A DNA stretch of 64,000 nucleotides from Megalonaias nervosa. Taxonomy: Eukaryota; Mollusca; Bivalvia; Unionida; Unionidae. The notes under the pieces were generated by a model, which was not told the DNA's origin, ran no database searches, and saw nothing but the letters and a program-made list of their open reading frames with translations. Shown in pieces: positions 38,901 through 53,200 of the stretch. Made by a program: the position numbers and the translations under genes. The stretch covers positions 1 through 64,000 of the forward strand of contig JAECUM010011096.1 in the NCBI GenBank assembly GCA_016617855.1. The letters run 5' to 3'. Each line of letters begins with the position of its first letter. The stretch's first letter is position 1.

Positions 38901-39435
38901 GATTTTATTTGTTTGTTTCCATAATGAGCTAGATACCTGGGTAGATTGTACTTGTATGTTTTCATAATGAGCTAGATGCAAGAGTAGATTGTATTTGTAT
39001 GTTTCCATAATGAGCTAGATACCTGGGTAGATTGTATTTGTATGTTTCTGTAATGAGCTACATACAAGGGTAGATTGTACTTGTATGTTTCCATAAAGAG
39101 CTGGATACCTGGATAGATTGTACATGCTTATTTTCACCCATACATTAAATTTTTAACTACAAAGAATGTCATTATGTCCCTTGTGATAAGGATTTGCATA
39201 CTTTGGGAAGTTCAGTAGCATGGTTCTATACTGCAGATTTATTGTAATCATTGTATTCAGACTTAATTACTCTGCATTTAATTCTTGATTATAAATTTGT
39301 TCATATCAGGTATGACCATTATGCTGTCCTGTGTGATCTGTTGCCCCATGCTATTCCTTCATTAGCAGTCTGTTTAGCAGTGCTTAACAGAGGTATAATA
39401 TCAGTCAGTTCTCATTTATGTTGGTCAGCTTTCTT

Positions 39436-39479
<44 letters not shown>

Positions 39480-42400
39480 TTATATCTTATTATCACCCCT
39501 CTTTATAGCCTTTTGCAGATGTTATTTTGTTTGGCAAGTAAATCTTTTTGGCACAAAACCTTCATTTAAGAAGTTATAATCTTACTCTGTTGAAATGCAG
39601 AGCATTGTAAATAATGTGAATTGTTGTTATCCATTTGTTTTGGATCATCTGCACAAAATGTCACACTGACCTGATTTTTTTTATTCATGCTATCATATTA
39701 CCTGAACAACAAGTTTATCAGAGTTCCAAATTGTCACTTTATAAGGATAATTTAGAATTTACTATACTTTCTACTGTTGACTTGTTGCACTTTTATGCTT
39801 TTTAGTTAGCATTTAATTACTAGTTATAATTAAATAATATAGTGTAATTTAATGTCACAAAGTATTGTATTAGGTCAAATAAAATTCAAAGTCAGATCTG
39901 CTATTGCATAATTTGAATGCAGTACGGGGTGGGTGCTGTTCTACTAAGTATGATTTCAAACAGAATACACACTGAACTGTTGGTATATTATGCTGTACAG
40001 CCTTTGGGTCTACACTGCTGGGTGCTTGCTGTATCAAGATAAAATACAGTTTCTTCGAGAGAAACTGCAATGGTTCAGTTGTTAGCATGCCAGACTTGAG
40101 ACTGAAATGATGTGTTTAAATACTAATATCAGATCAGCCCATGTTGTGTACCATGGTTTGTCTTTAGTTGGGGCATTTTGCTCCAATTGCTCAGCACTAA
40201 ATAACCTACTTGTGTTGCTGTGCTGTAAAATGCCAAACCAGACCAATCCGGTACACACCTTTTCCAATTAATTTAATTGCTTTTAAAATTTCCTTGCCTT
40301 ATTAAAGTAGTCTACAATTGTAAAATCAACTCTTACTTCACAGCTTGAAGGCGTGATCAGTCAGAACATTCCTGTCTCTGATGTGACTTAAATAACTTCA
40401 GATGTGAAGGCTAAAGATGTTATGACAGCGTTACATTTAGATGTCATCAATATAACCCCTTTTTACCTAGGCGTATGATAGAGCTATGAACTTTGGAAGA
40501 GATAAAAAATAAATGACATGGTTGTGACTTCTGTTTCTTATTAGACAACAGAAAAGAGAAATGTTTAAACAGTTTGAATTATTGCAACTATGGTACCGTG
40601 AAAGAAAATGATGATGCAGTGTAAAATATACAAAATGTTGGGAAACCACTAGCCATCACAATAAATTATAATCAGCCTTTCTTTTGCAAAAGTCGATGTG
40701 ATCTCAGTAATTTTGTCACACTGAAAACAGTTAATATAGAAAAGTTCAGCCAGCATAAATCTGATGATACTTTAAAAGCAGATTCAGATATTTTTTATTG
40801 GCAATTAATGACAGGTAACTTTTTCCCATACTTCTTTGTAAGCACCTTTAGAGATTAATGATCAACTAATAGTAGTGCCAGAAAATGCACACAAACTATA
40901 AATATTTTAGTGACTTTGAATTGCTTCAGATTTTACCTCTTTAAAAATATACATTTGGGAAAAAGTTGAATATTCCAGCATTTCAAAATTGATTATACTT
41001 GACTTCATCTTTGTACACATAATTATCAAACCTGTTCTGTCTACAGGAACTTTCACAGCTGATATTCACATGGATGTGTCCAGGCAGTTGCAATTCCATA
41101 CCACACTGCCTCTTAATCCATTTCAATGGTAAGTCAGTCAACATATGAGTCACATGTATAATCGGTCAATATTTTGAACTGCGTATGATAAACATTTTTT
41201 AAGAAATTTTTTGATAATAATGTAGTAACTTTGAATTTCTATTGCAAAGTAATATTTTATATTTCTGGTAAGGCTGTCTCGTTTCAATTTTCCAGGCAGG
41301 GGTGGATTAACATCATTTTTATTCCTGTTCCAATAGTAAATTAATCAGAGGTGTTTACATATCCATTAGCTGGGTCCTTGGTTCACCTTACCCCAGAAGA
41401 AGACAATGTGCAGCAGATTAGGGTCTATGCTACAGCGCTGAGTGTCTTGGTGATTACCAGCTGTTATGGCAGCATTAAACAGTGATGTAACGTGGCTTGC
41501 AGACAAGAGACCTATTGATGCCATGAAATGGCAGTATGGGCTATGCCTGCAACAGTCAATGGTAACAGCCAGTTTTAAAAAAATGTGCCTGCCCTTGCAT
41601 ACTTTGGTACAGTACCTATACACGTCAAGAGAGCTGGAAGGCGAGCAACACCATGCCACAGACCCTGTGTAGTCCATGAAGGTTGCTTAGACTGATTAGC
41701 TTATACTGTATTATCTGCTTAGCACCTAAGTGCACATTTGTGTAGGATGAGAGGCATTTTGTGCCACCTGACTCCCAGCTACCACCAGACCAGGTCCTCA
41801 GCATATACATCACTGTGGTAAGAACCAATATCTTGCTTGTCCTCAGAACAAAGCAGCACAGCCTCTCTTCTGCAGTTGCACTCCAAACAGATCAACCTCA
41901 CATTACCATTTGAGTGTCTGTGGGCATTGTCCAGGTTGTCTACACTGAGCTGCTGTGTGTCTTTTCCATCATGGACACGGAGTATTTTGATTTTGCAGGT
42001 GGCACAGTGGTTAGTTTGCTGCTGCCTAGGGTGAAGCAACTCATCGACCTTGATCAGGCCAGCATAGGTCCCACTTTGACCATGACCCTTGTTCTGCTGC
42101 TTATATGTGACCGACTTCTGGATGACCTTGCAGATTTCCTGCTCAGTAGGTGCCTACTTAACTTTGTCTTACATAGCTGGTGGCACAGCAACATGCTCAA
42201 GTTGAGACAGGTACTCCATGCTGGACATGGCCAAATATGCAAGGTTGGACAGTTGGAGATAGTCCTTGGCAATCCATATTTTGCATTTGGTGGTAAACTT
42301 ATGGGGCTGTTCGCAGTAATTGTATTGCCAAAATGCCAGTCTGTGCTCTTTGCTCTGTGCTCACTAGGAATCAGCTATATTCACCTCGACAGTATTGTTT

Positions 42401-45400
42401 AGCATAAAATATTGCTGCTTGCTTGTCCCTGGAACTGTGACAAGGATATTCTGGTGCCAGCAATCCAATGGTTGGTACATTATTTGCATCTGCATGTATG
42501 AAAAATGTTTTTTTTTTGTCATTCAAATAAGAGTTGCTGGGCCATATTACAAGCTGTGCAGGAAATCACAAGCTTGTTGGTAGTCTTCTACTGCTCCAGT
42601 AAGAAACTCCAGCAGCAATAGTTGGGAAGGGCCTTGCGCATCTCCCTGTACTGAACCCTGTCAGATTTGAGGTGCATCGTCTATTTTAGTTATAGCCCCT
42701 AATTGTCAGACTTGCCCACTTTCTATTCTTAAATCCCTTGTTAATGTTTTTTATTTCAACTAAATTTGGTATGTAGCTTGATTTTTATGCTTGGATAAGT
42801 TTGATTGTCATTATTCTGCAATAGTTAGTGGAGTTGTAAATATGATCGACAGACACACCCACTTGTTTTTGCACAGTTAACTCCTGTAATCACAGTTAAC
42901 TCCCATAATTATTATTAGATTTCAACCAAAACGTTTATAGGCAGGTTGATATTGTTGAGGCCAACAAAAAGCAGGTAACACCAGCTTCTGGAATTTTCTT
43001 ATTTTGACCGACAGGTTTATGTATTAAAAGAAACCTAGGGATAGTTATTTCTACTTCCAGTATCCTGAATACTGCCTCTTTTTGGTGGTATTTTTATTAT
43101 ATCTAGCATGAAGGATGACTCCTTGATGCAAGATTCAAGTTTTTAGGAAAAATTATTTACCTATTAAACAAATATATACTATAATTTTATTGAGGCCTTC
43201 AAGGGTAAGATGACTAAGATGTTAATCCACCCCACCCAGCCCTACCCCAAAAAAACCAATGCATGACAAATTGCAAAATTATCTTTTCTAAATATAATTT
43301 GATTTTTATTCACCCTTATTAATTATACTTCTTCAAAATTTTAGGAAGTTCTCACACACTGTGACCACTATTGTTCTGTGACGCAGTGGACTGCACTTGA
43401 ACTTAAATGCCATCCCTCTTAACAGTGTCTAACATTTGTCTTGTTGAATGCATCCCATAATGGGTTAGTAAGATTACCTCTATAATAGCATGTCATAAAT
43501 ACACAGAATGTTTATCAGTGCTTGCCCTTTTTTGTTTAAGTCATGAAATCCCAAAGTGCAATTTCCCAGGAAGTAGCGTATATGAGGGCATGTTTGAATT
43601 GCTTCATCTAGATGTGGCCTATGAAGATTTTCTGCATAGTGAAGGGTAACTTTTTCTTTACATTTCAGACTTTTTCCTTTGTCCTTGAAAGTAACAGCAT
43701 TGGCATTCATGTTACAACATTATTAAGCATTGAATAGAACTTTTGCTTTGATTTTAAATGACAAGTTATAGCCATTTTTATGATGCTGTTTTCAGCTGAA
43801 ATTTGGCAGTAATGTTACTATATAGCTAAAGTTCATACCAGGATATGCCTACAAATTTTCTTTCATGTTTATGTGCAGAGAGGTACATTAGTTATAATTT
43901 CATTGTGTGCATACAGAAAGGCAACTTTGTCATATCATTTTGTTTCCACTGCAGAAAGGTATATTAAAATTAATTTTTAAAATTTTGTATTACACAAGTA
44001 AGAAAAAAATCGAGTTCATTTACCAACTCAGAACAAATTCATTAATGCATTTTTTTTATCTATTACATAATCACCTCTTTTATATTTCAAAATATTTTTA
44101 ACTTTCCAGGGTGAATCAAATTGAAAATGAATAGAGATTTAAACAAGTTTGATATGGCTTGTCTAAATATACATTGATGTGCTGCATACTTGCCAACATA
44201 CCAGACAGTGTTGGGAGTTAGTAGCTGAGAAACAAACAGTGTTTTGAGGTCCCAAGGGAGGTCATTGGGCACAGTCTAAAAAAACAATGTCGTACAATTA
44301 AGAACAAGTTATCTACACATACAAACCTATAGAAAAAGACTGGTAATTGAATTTGAATAAAAGAAAATAACACATTTTCTTTGAAGCATTAAATACACTT
44401 TCAAACAAAAAATAGTTGGTAGACTTATCACTGTCAATTATCAGCACCTCACTCATGTCCACACACACTCAATGACAACCACACAGACATTAAATAAAAA
44501 ACACCAAGTTTCTGTCTTTAAAATCCATTGGACACTGGACTTCAGTCTTAATTAAATGCTATCCTTGCTGCCCTCAATAGTTCATTAGAGAGTTTGAAAG
44601 TACTACAAGTGTTAGTGAGCATTATTAGAGAATGGATGGTTCAAACTTTCCCAAAGATCCCTGTTAAAACTTTCTGCATCTGCATTGCTGTGAGGCAGTG
44701 CCAAACATGCAACATGTGGAAAATCATTTTGAATCCTTACTCATTAGTGTTAAGAAAATATTCAAATAAGGAATTATGTTCTTTCAGCATATAAGTTGCC
44801 CTCTGTTTTTTTAATTATCTCTACTGGTCATAGACCAGAAGAGCTTATGGGATGGATTGTTGTCCATCCATCATCTCTCTGTCCATTAGCACAAGTTTGT
44901 TAATGCTACACCCCCTAAGTTACTTAAGGGATTGCCTTGAAACCTTGCACATACATTCATCCCATGGTCTAGTTGGCCATCTTGAAAATATTGTTAACGC
45001 TACTCCTCCTGAATGGATAGTCTTATCAGCATAGGGTTTTCACTAAAATACTCTCATAAAAATTACATTTATCCCACTATTGAAAAGTAAAATTGACAAC
45101 CTGGCAGACAAAAATAATTATACATCTCAAGCTCTCATAACGATTATTTTGAAAATATTTGAATGTATTGTACCACAATGAGGGGAAGTCAGAGTTTCTG
45201 ATTCTTAGTTTGGCTTTAAGAAACAACATTCAAAAGATTTTTGCCTCAGTGCTTTTAAAGAAAATATTAACTGCAATGGTGTTTTCATGTTTTTCTGATG
45301 CTAATAAGGCATATGGTCCCTAATAGAATTCCAGCATACTGCAGTGCAAACTTTTCATGGTTCCCAACTCAGATGGGAAATGTGTCCAAAATAACATATG

Positions 45401-47229
45401 CAGTGCATGGAAAAATCATTATAAACAAATCTGAAATACTTTGAATACTTTTTAAAAAGTTTCTGGACAGTAGTATATCTGTCTTCTTAGTTCATTCCCA
45501 AGTTAACTGGTGTAGAAACAGTACCGTATTTCATGTATTTTTTCGTACCCTTTAATTTTTCGTACACAATCCAGTTATCAAAATAATAATTATTAAAATT
45601 TATCATAATTTTTCGTACATATCATTTTGTATTAATTGAAAAATTCATTAAATTATCGGACATAAAATTTCCACTAAGAAGATTTACGTTTGCAAAAAAG
45701 ATCGAAAATACCGTATTCCCATTTTGTTTTTACAAAAATTAATGATTAATTGTTGGTGAGAAAATATAATGATTGATGCATAAGCATGGGCACCCGCAGC
45801 ATAGGTCAAGGGGGGTCACGTGACCCCCCTGGATATCATACTGCATTATATATATTTAATCATGCAAATGAAACTGAAAATATGTCACAAGATTCTGTTC
45901 AAAAAGATTAGTAAATATTAGCTTTAGTTTCAGACTGCCTACTATACTAACTCTCCCGGCCGTGACTGACTGACCCCCCCCTCCATTTTTGTAAAAGATC
46001 CTGCGGGCGCCCATGTGCATAAACTCTTATTGTCATTACAATATCTACTGGTGTTTATTAACAAATGAACAAAGGACTTCACAGACCATACATTTAAATA
46101 TTATCATTAATTAGTTCTCCTTATTAAGTCCGTCACCGTAACAAAACACCACATGCATTTTAAAATGAGTTCGGAAGCCCTTTGATGTTGTCTTATCCAA
46201 CAAAAATTACATCTCAGTACATGCTAAAGTGAAGACCACAGACCATTGGTCAACTAGTCTTATTGTTTCATTAGTCATACAAACATAAAATATAAAAACC
46301 TTGTCATTTTCCATCGTAAATTTTAAAGTCATGGACTCCGTTAAATTGATTCGTATATATACATATACTATCTTTTAAGTGCTTGTTCTGTTTTGACTTG
46401 GATATAATTAACATTTTATTGCAAATCTATTCTATGATATACCCCACTATTATCTTTATTGGCGAGTTTGAATAACAAGTAATGCATATGATCGCTTGTC
46501 CTTATAACATCTGCTATATGGACAACGGATTCAATAGCACATTGACAGACTTTCATTTCCCTAAAGAGAGCCTCATTTCCCCACTGGCAGCCTTGCTGAT
46601 TTTACCTCTCCAGTCGATTCTTGCCCTCAATCTGGTTCAACTGGAATAACCAAAGCCCTAAGAATGTTTAATTACCGTGTAAATAACTGCATAGCCTTGT
46701 GGTTGTTGTGACAATGTACATCGTAATTAAAACAAGAATGAACTGTTGATTTAGCGGTGTTTATTCCTAATGGAATATAGTAGGGTCGTAATACATGAGG
46801 ATTATCCCACTCGTCAGGTAACTGAAAATAGTCTTTTTTTCTCTTTGCAAAAGCTACAAATTACAACTACATTGATTAAATACGGTTTTGTACACTGAAA
46901 AAATTTTGTTTGATTGATCTCTCTGGCGCGCGTGCACTCACTCACACATGCGCTTGCGCACTCACGCGCATTAACTTAAACGTTGATTTCAAGTTCTTTA
47001 TTTTTTATTGCAATTTGATAATGAGATTATTGTTGCGGTAAAAATACAACTTGCACTTAATTTCTTGACGATGTGGGGTCGTCGCGTTGCGTACAATTTA
47101 CCAATAAATAATACCCATAACTTATACATGTTCAAACCATCTTGATCATTTTGCCTATATTACACAACATAACAGCTACATATGTTCTAAATGCAGACGA
47201 GCTTGCACACTGAGATATAATCCTCTCTC

Positions 47230-47270
<41 letters not shown>

Positions 47271-50200
47271 CACTAATAACAACAGTACTTTTGATTTATT
47301 GTAATTAGATTCTTGAATTGAGAGCAGAATGAGACAGAAAATATACGTTTACTTTGTACGTTTGTACCGTTAGGTTGTTGAATAGCATGTGTACCGTAGA
47401 ACTTGTTTTGGTACGATCCCTTTATTTTTCGTACACGGTCAGTACCACCAAATGATAATTATTTATTTTACATATAATTTTTCGTACACTGAAATTAATA
47501 ATTATTTTTTCGTGTACGAAAAATTACATTAAATACGGTAGTACACAAACAGTAATACTGCGTGCATTGATGAAAAGGAGTATCCAGTCCTTTCATGTGA
47601 CCAATGTAGTGAGGCAGGGAGGTATTCTTTCGTCTTTTTTAAATAAAAAAAATCTATACTAGACTATTTAAATCATAAATAAATGATGACTGGGTTTTGA
47701 ACACCATTGTGTTATGTACTGTATTGTGATGTAGGCAAATAAGTCTATTAACTTAAGAAAATATTTCATGTGTATCCTCTTAGCTATACAAAACAAGGAG
47801 GGAGGGAGGTGCAAAACCATGTACTTCTTTGAAACAGTTATCAAATTGATGCATATTAAACAAGAATTACCTTAAACAGTTTTTATATTTAATATTAATT
47901 TTTGGAGACAGAGTACCATTCGTTGGTACATATGTATAAATATACAGTAAAAGCTGTCTTGAAAGACCACTACTATGAGAGACCACATATCTTTAGAGAT
48001 GAGGTAATCAATGCACCAATCTATTGATAATCTGTCATGCAAGACCATGATTTTGTGGCAGAAGGGATGGTCTTACAAAACAGGTTCAACTGTATCTGAA
48101 AATTGGCAACTTAAGTATAAATAGTTACTAGTATGTGAACTCAACATATACTAGCTGATCTCATTGTGTCTGTAATTATAAGTAGTTCCATCAAAAATGG
48201 GCACAAAGAAGCATAATTGATAAAAATGTTCTGCTAGAGCCATTTGAATCCAAATAGTTAATATCTGGCTAATACACTCAGACTAGTTTAGGAAGCTGTA
48301 TTTCCAAAACATTCATTTTTACTGGACAGGTTCAGTGGGTCTGATTTTTGACCAACAATAAAATCCAGAAATCAAACAATGAGAGTTTTTTGTTTTTTTA
48401 AAACAGTATTTAGGCTTAAAAAATACTTCTAAGTGAAAATTCATAATGGAGAGCAAAGGTATTGACCTGTAATACACTTTAGAGTGACACTTAAACAGTT
48501 GTGTACAATTGGCTGGACCAGGTATGGGAATAAACCATTTGATTTCATGGGTAAAAAGTGATCTCCATGAAAAGAGTGGTCTGTCTCAAAAGACAGAGGG
48601 AAAAAACATAACTGCAAAATTAATTGAACTGTTTGTTTAACTACCAGTGAGAATGAGGGACAAAATAACTGCAAAATTAATTGAACTGTTTGTATAGTTA
48701 CCAATGACTTTGCACTACTACAGATGAAAAACAGGTTGTAAGTTTGAGTATAATAGCTAATCGATCCATCCCTACAAATTAAATGGGTCTGTTCCAGACG
48801 GTGATCCACAGCAGTAGAAGCTATATGTATGCAAGTTTACATTACATTGTGTTGTGTATGTGAGTGATTTGGAGCTGTTTGCATTACTGTCCTAACAATA
48901 AAAAAGGAATAATATTGGGGGTGGGGGTAAATCTGCTTTGGACTGTCAGTGTGATAAACTTGTCTCATGGTGTTTATGACCGTTAATTGAGCAGGCATTG
49001 GTGGCCTGTTGTTTCCGTTAAGTATGTTTGTAAATTAATTGATTTATAAATTGTGATGAGAAACTGTAAAGACCTGCATTGTTTGAAGCTTGACTGAGTA
49101 TGCCAGATGACTGAGCAAACTTTTCTGTAGGACAGAAAGTCACAAGACAAAAAGTCACAATTTGAATTTTCACTATTAGGAAAGAAATGTAGGATAAGCA
49201 AGTTACAGGATGTAAGGTCACACTTTGAATTTTGTAATGTTGCAGGTTTTTATATAACTTAATTGCAACTTCTTCATTGAGATATTAACATAATAAAGTA
49301 TTAGCTGTATGATTAAAAAAAATATTTTACAGATATTTTATAACAGTTTCCAACAAAAACAAAATTAGAATACATAGTCCTAAAAAAATAATTACATTGT
49401 TGTAACTGTCACTACAGATGCTGAAGTTCATTAATAATTTAATTTAAATGGTTAATAAAGTCATAGTCGGATAATTCTTGTTCCATTGCTGTATTTCTTG
49501 TGAGTTGGTTGTTCATAGCAACACCACAAAGAAGCTGAATGGTCTTCCTGCCCGAAATACAATTATTACAGCTGATACACGTTCTGCAAAACTCAGGCTG
49601 GGTTCATCATGACTTGACAGAGCTTTCCCTCCAGTATTGAAGTATGTTTTTTCTAGTTTTGCAGTTGTTTCATCTGAGGCATGATTATGGGGATGACTGG
49701 AATTGGAATATGGTACATATTGCAAGTCTTTGGACTTAAGATGACTACACCCATTGCTGGACCAAAGTTTGCACTTTCTACCATTGCTTGGTCAAAACAG
49801 TTTAGAACCACCCTCATTGCTTGTGACAATTTCCATTTTTGGATTTGCACTTCTACCATTGCTTGGTCAAAACAGTGTAGAACCACCCTTGTTGTTTGTG
49901 ACAATTTCCATTTTTGGGATGATTTCCTTTGACAAAAGCCTTGGATTTTTACAATTTTCCAGTGAAACATATGGTGCTCATTTTTCTTTCTCATATACCA
50001 ATATTTGAAACCATGGAAAGTAAAGGCAGTTAATACAAAGCAGGGTTTCATTTTATTTACATCTGAATTTAAAAAGTAGTTAGAGATTGAAACCAAAATA
50101 TTACTTGTACCTTAATTTTTTTTTGCAAAAAATCATTTTATTCACATTCTTATTGAAAATAAAATTGGTGATTGAAGCCCAAATTTTACTTGTGTATTCT

Positions 50201-53200
50201 TATCAAAACTACCTTTTCCCTGTGAAACAGAAGCTGCAATGGTCTCATTGTTATCCATTTTTTTTACAATTTTCCCCTAAGACTTAAGTTGCTAAACAAT
50301 TTCCCTTTACCTGTGAAGCCATCAATTTATTGTAGTCATTAATAGTAATAAGTATAGAATATGACTTTATGGCCTGTAACTTTGTGTCATACATGTCCAC
50401 CTTACTTTGATAATTTTTGAATTGTAACTTTTTTTCTGTGACTTTCTGTCCATTTTATGGATTCCCCTGCTGCAAGGCACAACAGAAAATAAATGGCAGT
50501 GTATTGTTGCTTGAATGAATATCTCATGTTAACAAAATTGTCAAAAGGTGTAATGAAGTAGAATTGGTCATTCAGACCCTACAGTTTCTCTGTCCTCAGC
50601 TTTTTTTATCATAAACTTTATTGATTACTTTTTAAAAATATGGATTGGATTTGTTTGATTTAGTAAGAATGTTTGGAACTTTGTTTTTCTGGAGCACAAT
50701 TTCAAACAGAATTAATTAATTTGAAGTTTATCTGATATATTTGAGTCTTTGAGACATATTAAACTCACATATTGATTTTTAAAAACATTTTTCAGTTGTT
50801 TGACTTGGCTGAATGATTACTATGTGAAGAGAAATTTCACCAATCCTATACATCTTGAGACAATTCTGGCACAAGCTTTAAAGTAAGTATTCTGGTATTT
50901 AGATGAAGTTTGTTTTATTTGCATTCATCAAAGGAGATGTTTTAATTTATGCATACTAATTTTTTTAATTGCCAGTTTTGTTCTTTTTTAATAAGATTTC
51001 TTTTTAGACTCTGTCATTTATACAAATTAGTTTATCTTGTGCACCAGCATGGTGCACTAAATTACAATACATCCATCTGAGCCAAAGAGGAATGTAGCAA
51101 AAATAAATCTTTAAGCAAAACTGAAAATTGTGTGATGGGGTCCAAAAATGCACTCAGTAGCTTTTATAAGGTTTCTTTTTTGAAAGACTTATTGTTTACA
51201 CCTTTCATGCAAAGAAGGGGACTTGGTATCTGCATATCTGTCTGTCCAACCATCACACTTTCATTTTCACTCTTACTTTAAAGCTATTGGAGATTAACCT
51301 GGTACGCTTGTAGAGCATTATTAGAAGGTTTGGCAAGTATCACAATGGGAGTCCTTTCTTTAAGGTCAGTGTCATGGATAGGTATTTTAAGTTTTCCATC
51401 ACACTTACCTTTCCATTCTATAACTTTCCAGCCATTTAAGACCAAGGGATGAAACTATTTCTTTATACATTATCATTAGAAGGTGTGTCACAAACCTCAT
51501 TAGGGGCCCTATCATCAAGGTCAAGGTCATGGCTCTCTACTATAAGATGCCCCTAACTCTTTCTGTTCTATAACTCCCAAGCCATTTGAGATTAAGGGGT
51601 GAAACTTTGTATACTTATGCAACATCATTAGAAGATGTGTTACATGAATCACATTGGTGGTCCAGTCTTCAAGGTCAAGGTTACAGGTAAATATTTTACA
51701 ATTTCCCACACACATTTCATTCTACTCTTTAATTTTAGAGCTGTTTGAGATGAAGAGATGAAACGTGAACTACTTAAAAATGATCATTTGAATGTGCGTC
51801 AGATACCACATTGGGGGTCATATTGTCAAGGCCAGTGGTCAGTATTTCTGGGTTTTTCCCCACATTCCTTCCAGCTCAATAATAGAGCTGTTTAAGATTA
51901 AGGGATGAAATTTGGTATACTTATATTTCAACATTAGAAGGCATGTTGCATACATCTTTGGAAATCATGTTTTTCATTTTCATTCTTTGCATTTTGAGCT
52001 GTCTTTAGAACTGTTAGAGGTTAAAGGACAAAACCTAATTGTATATTATTATTAGATGGTGTGTTGTGTACCACATGAAGGTTGCTGTCTTCAAGGTCAA
52101 TATGATAAGTGTTGCATCACACTTCCCTTTTAGGGAGCTGAATAACTTAAGAGCCCTTTCAGCTTTAGAGATGAAACATAGTGTACTGATAGGTTGTGAT
52201 TAGAATGTGAATGGGTTTTTCTTCAAGGTCAAGATCATAGGTCAGTATCTTAAGTTATCCATCACACTTTCCTCTCCTCTTTGTTACTTAATATCCATAT
52301 GATATTAAGAGATGAAACTTGGTACTTATATATCATAATAAGCAGATGTGTTGTTGCAAGGCACATTGGGGGTCCCATCTTGAGGATCAATCCCATGTCT
52401 CAGTATTACAAGTTTTTCATCATACTTTCTTTTCAGTTCTATAGAATTAAAGCCATTTGAGATTAACTGATCAAACATGCTATATTGTGTCCTCATATGA
52501 TGGCCTATCTTTAGTGTCAAGGTCACATTCCAGTATTTTAGGTTTAATTAATACTTTTCCTTCAAGTTCTGTAACCTGTTAAGCTAAATGAGTGAAATTT
52601 GGTATAGTTGTATATTGTAAGTAGAACATGTGTTAAATTGCACATTTTGGCTCTGATCCTGAAGGTCAAGGTCACATTGTTTCTGCTTTGAATTACTAAA
52701 GCTGTTTGAGGTACAGGGATAAACCACTAATGATTCTCATCTTCATGACATATATCACAGTCAGGGTTTTATCTTGAGGCTGCTGATTACTTTTAACCCA
52801 TTTTCAGGTTTTTTTCTACTAATGCCCTTTAAGACAAGGCAATGAATCTTGATCACTTTCCATGTTTGGACAGTATCTGTACAGTTTTGTACTTTAGGTC
52901 ATAGTCACATTTTGTTATTGTAAAAAAATCTCATACTCATTAAAAACCAATTCATTGATTCCATGCTTTGATAATTGATGCCCATATTGAGACCTTTGAA
53001 TACACAAAAAATGAGAAAATACCTTATTTTAACAAACACTTTGTTGGAATTATCAGTTTGCATGGTTGTTGCAGCAGTGGAACATTGTATTTATTTTTCT
53101 GTGAAATAATGCAAGCGCTCAAGAATGGTACTAAAGGCATTCTTGGCATAAGTATATTTTTTTGACTTTTTTACAAAGCAAAACAAAACGACACTTCTAC

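Larger units (their letters stand above)
41129..50795. other. HEXD intron 5 (9.7 kb)
   Basis: Hosts an HNH-like relic, a 145-bp repeat fragment, a 2-kb TIR transposon with a nested MITE, a TC array (47,221-47,268) and a 75-bp tandem duplication. Stretches 42,450-44,810 and 47,545-49,760 otherwise hold nothing I can name. 'aagaccac'-type dispersed repeat ends occur near 47,950-48,080. Confidence 0.6.

Noticed and set aside
38031..38965. Minus-strand frames of 60-153 codons with 'YKYNLPRYPAHYGN' repeats
   Set aside because: They derive from the 43-bp satellite, and three successive frames read the same repeat.
37942..39124. CRISPR array
   Set aside because: Units are contiguous 43-bp tandem copies without unique spacers, inside an intron of an animal gene.
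41914..42402. 162-codon plus frame
   Set aside because: It overlaps the HNH-like minus frame; the composition is rich in Leu, Val and Cys without motif order, so it looks like the antisense shadow.
49653..50096. 147-codon minus frame with internal repeats
   Set aside because: The repeat is due to a 75-bp DNA duplication, and nothing in the translation resembles a family.
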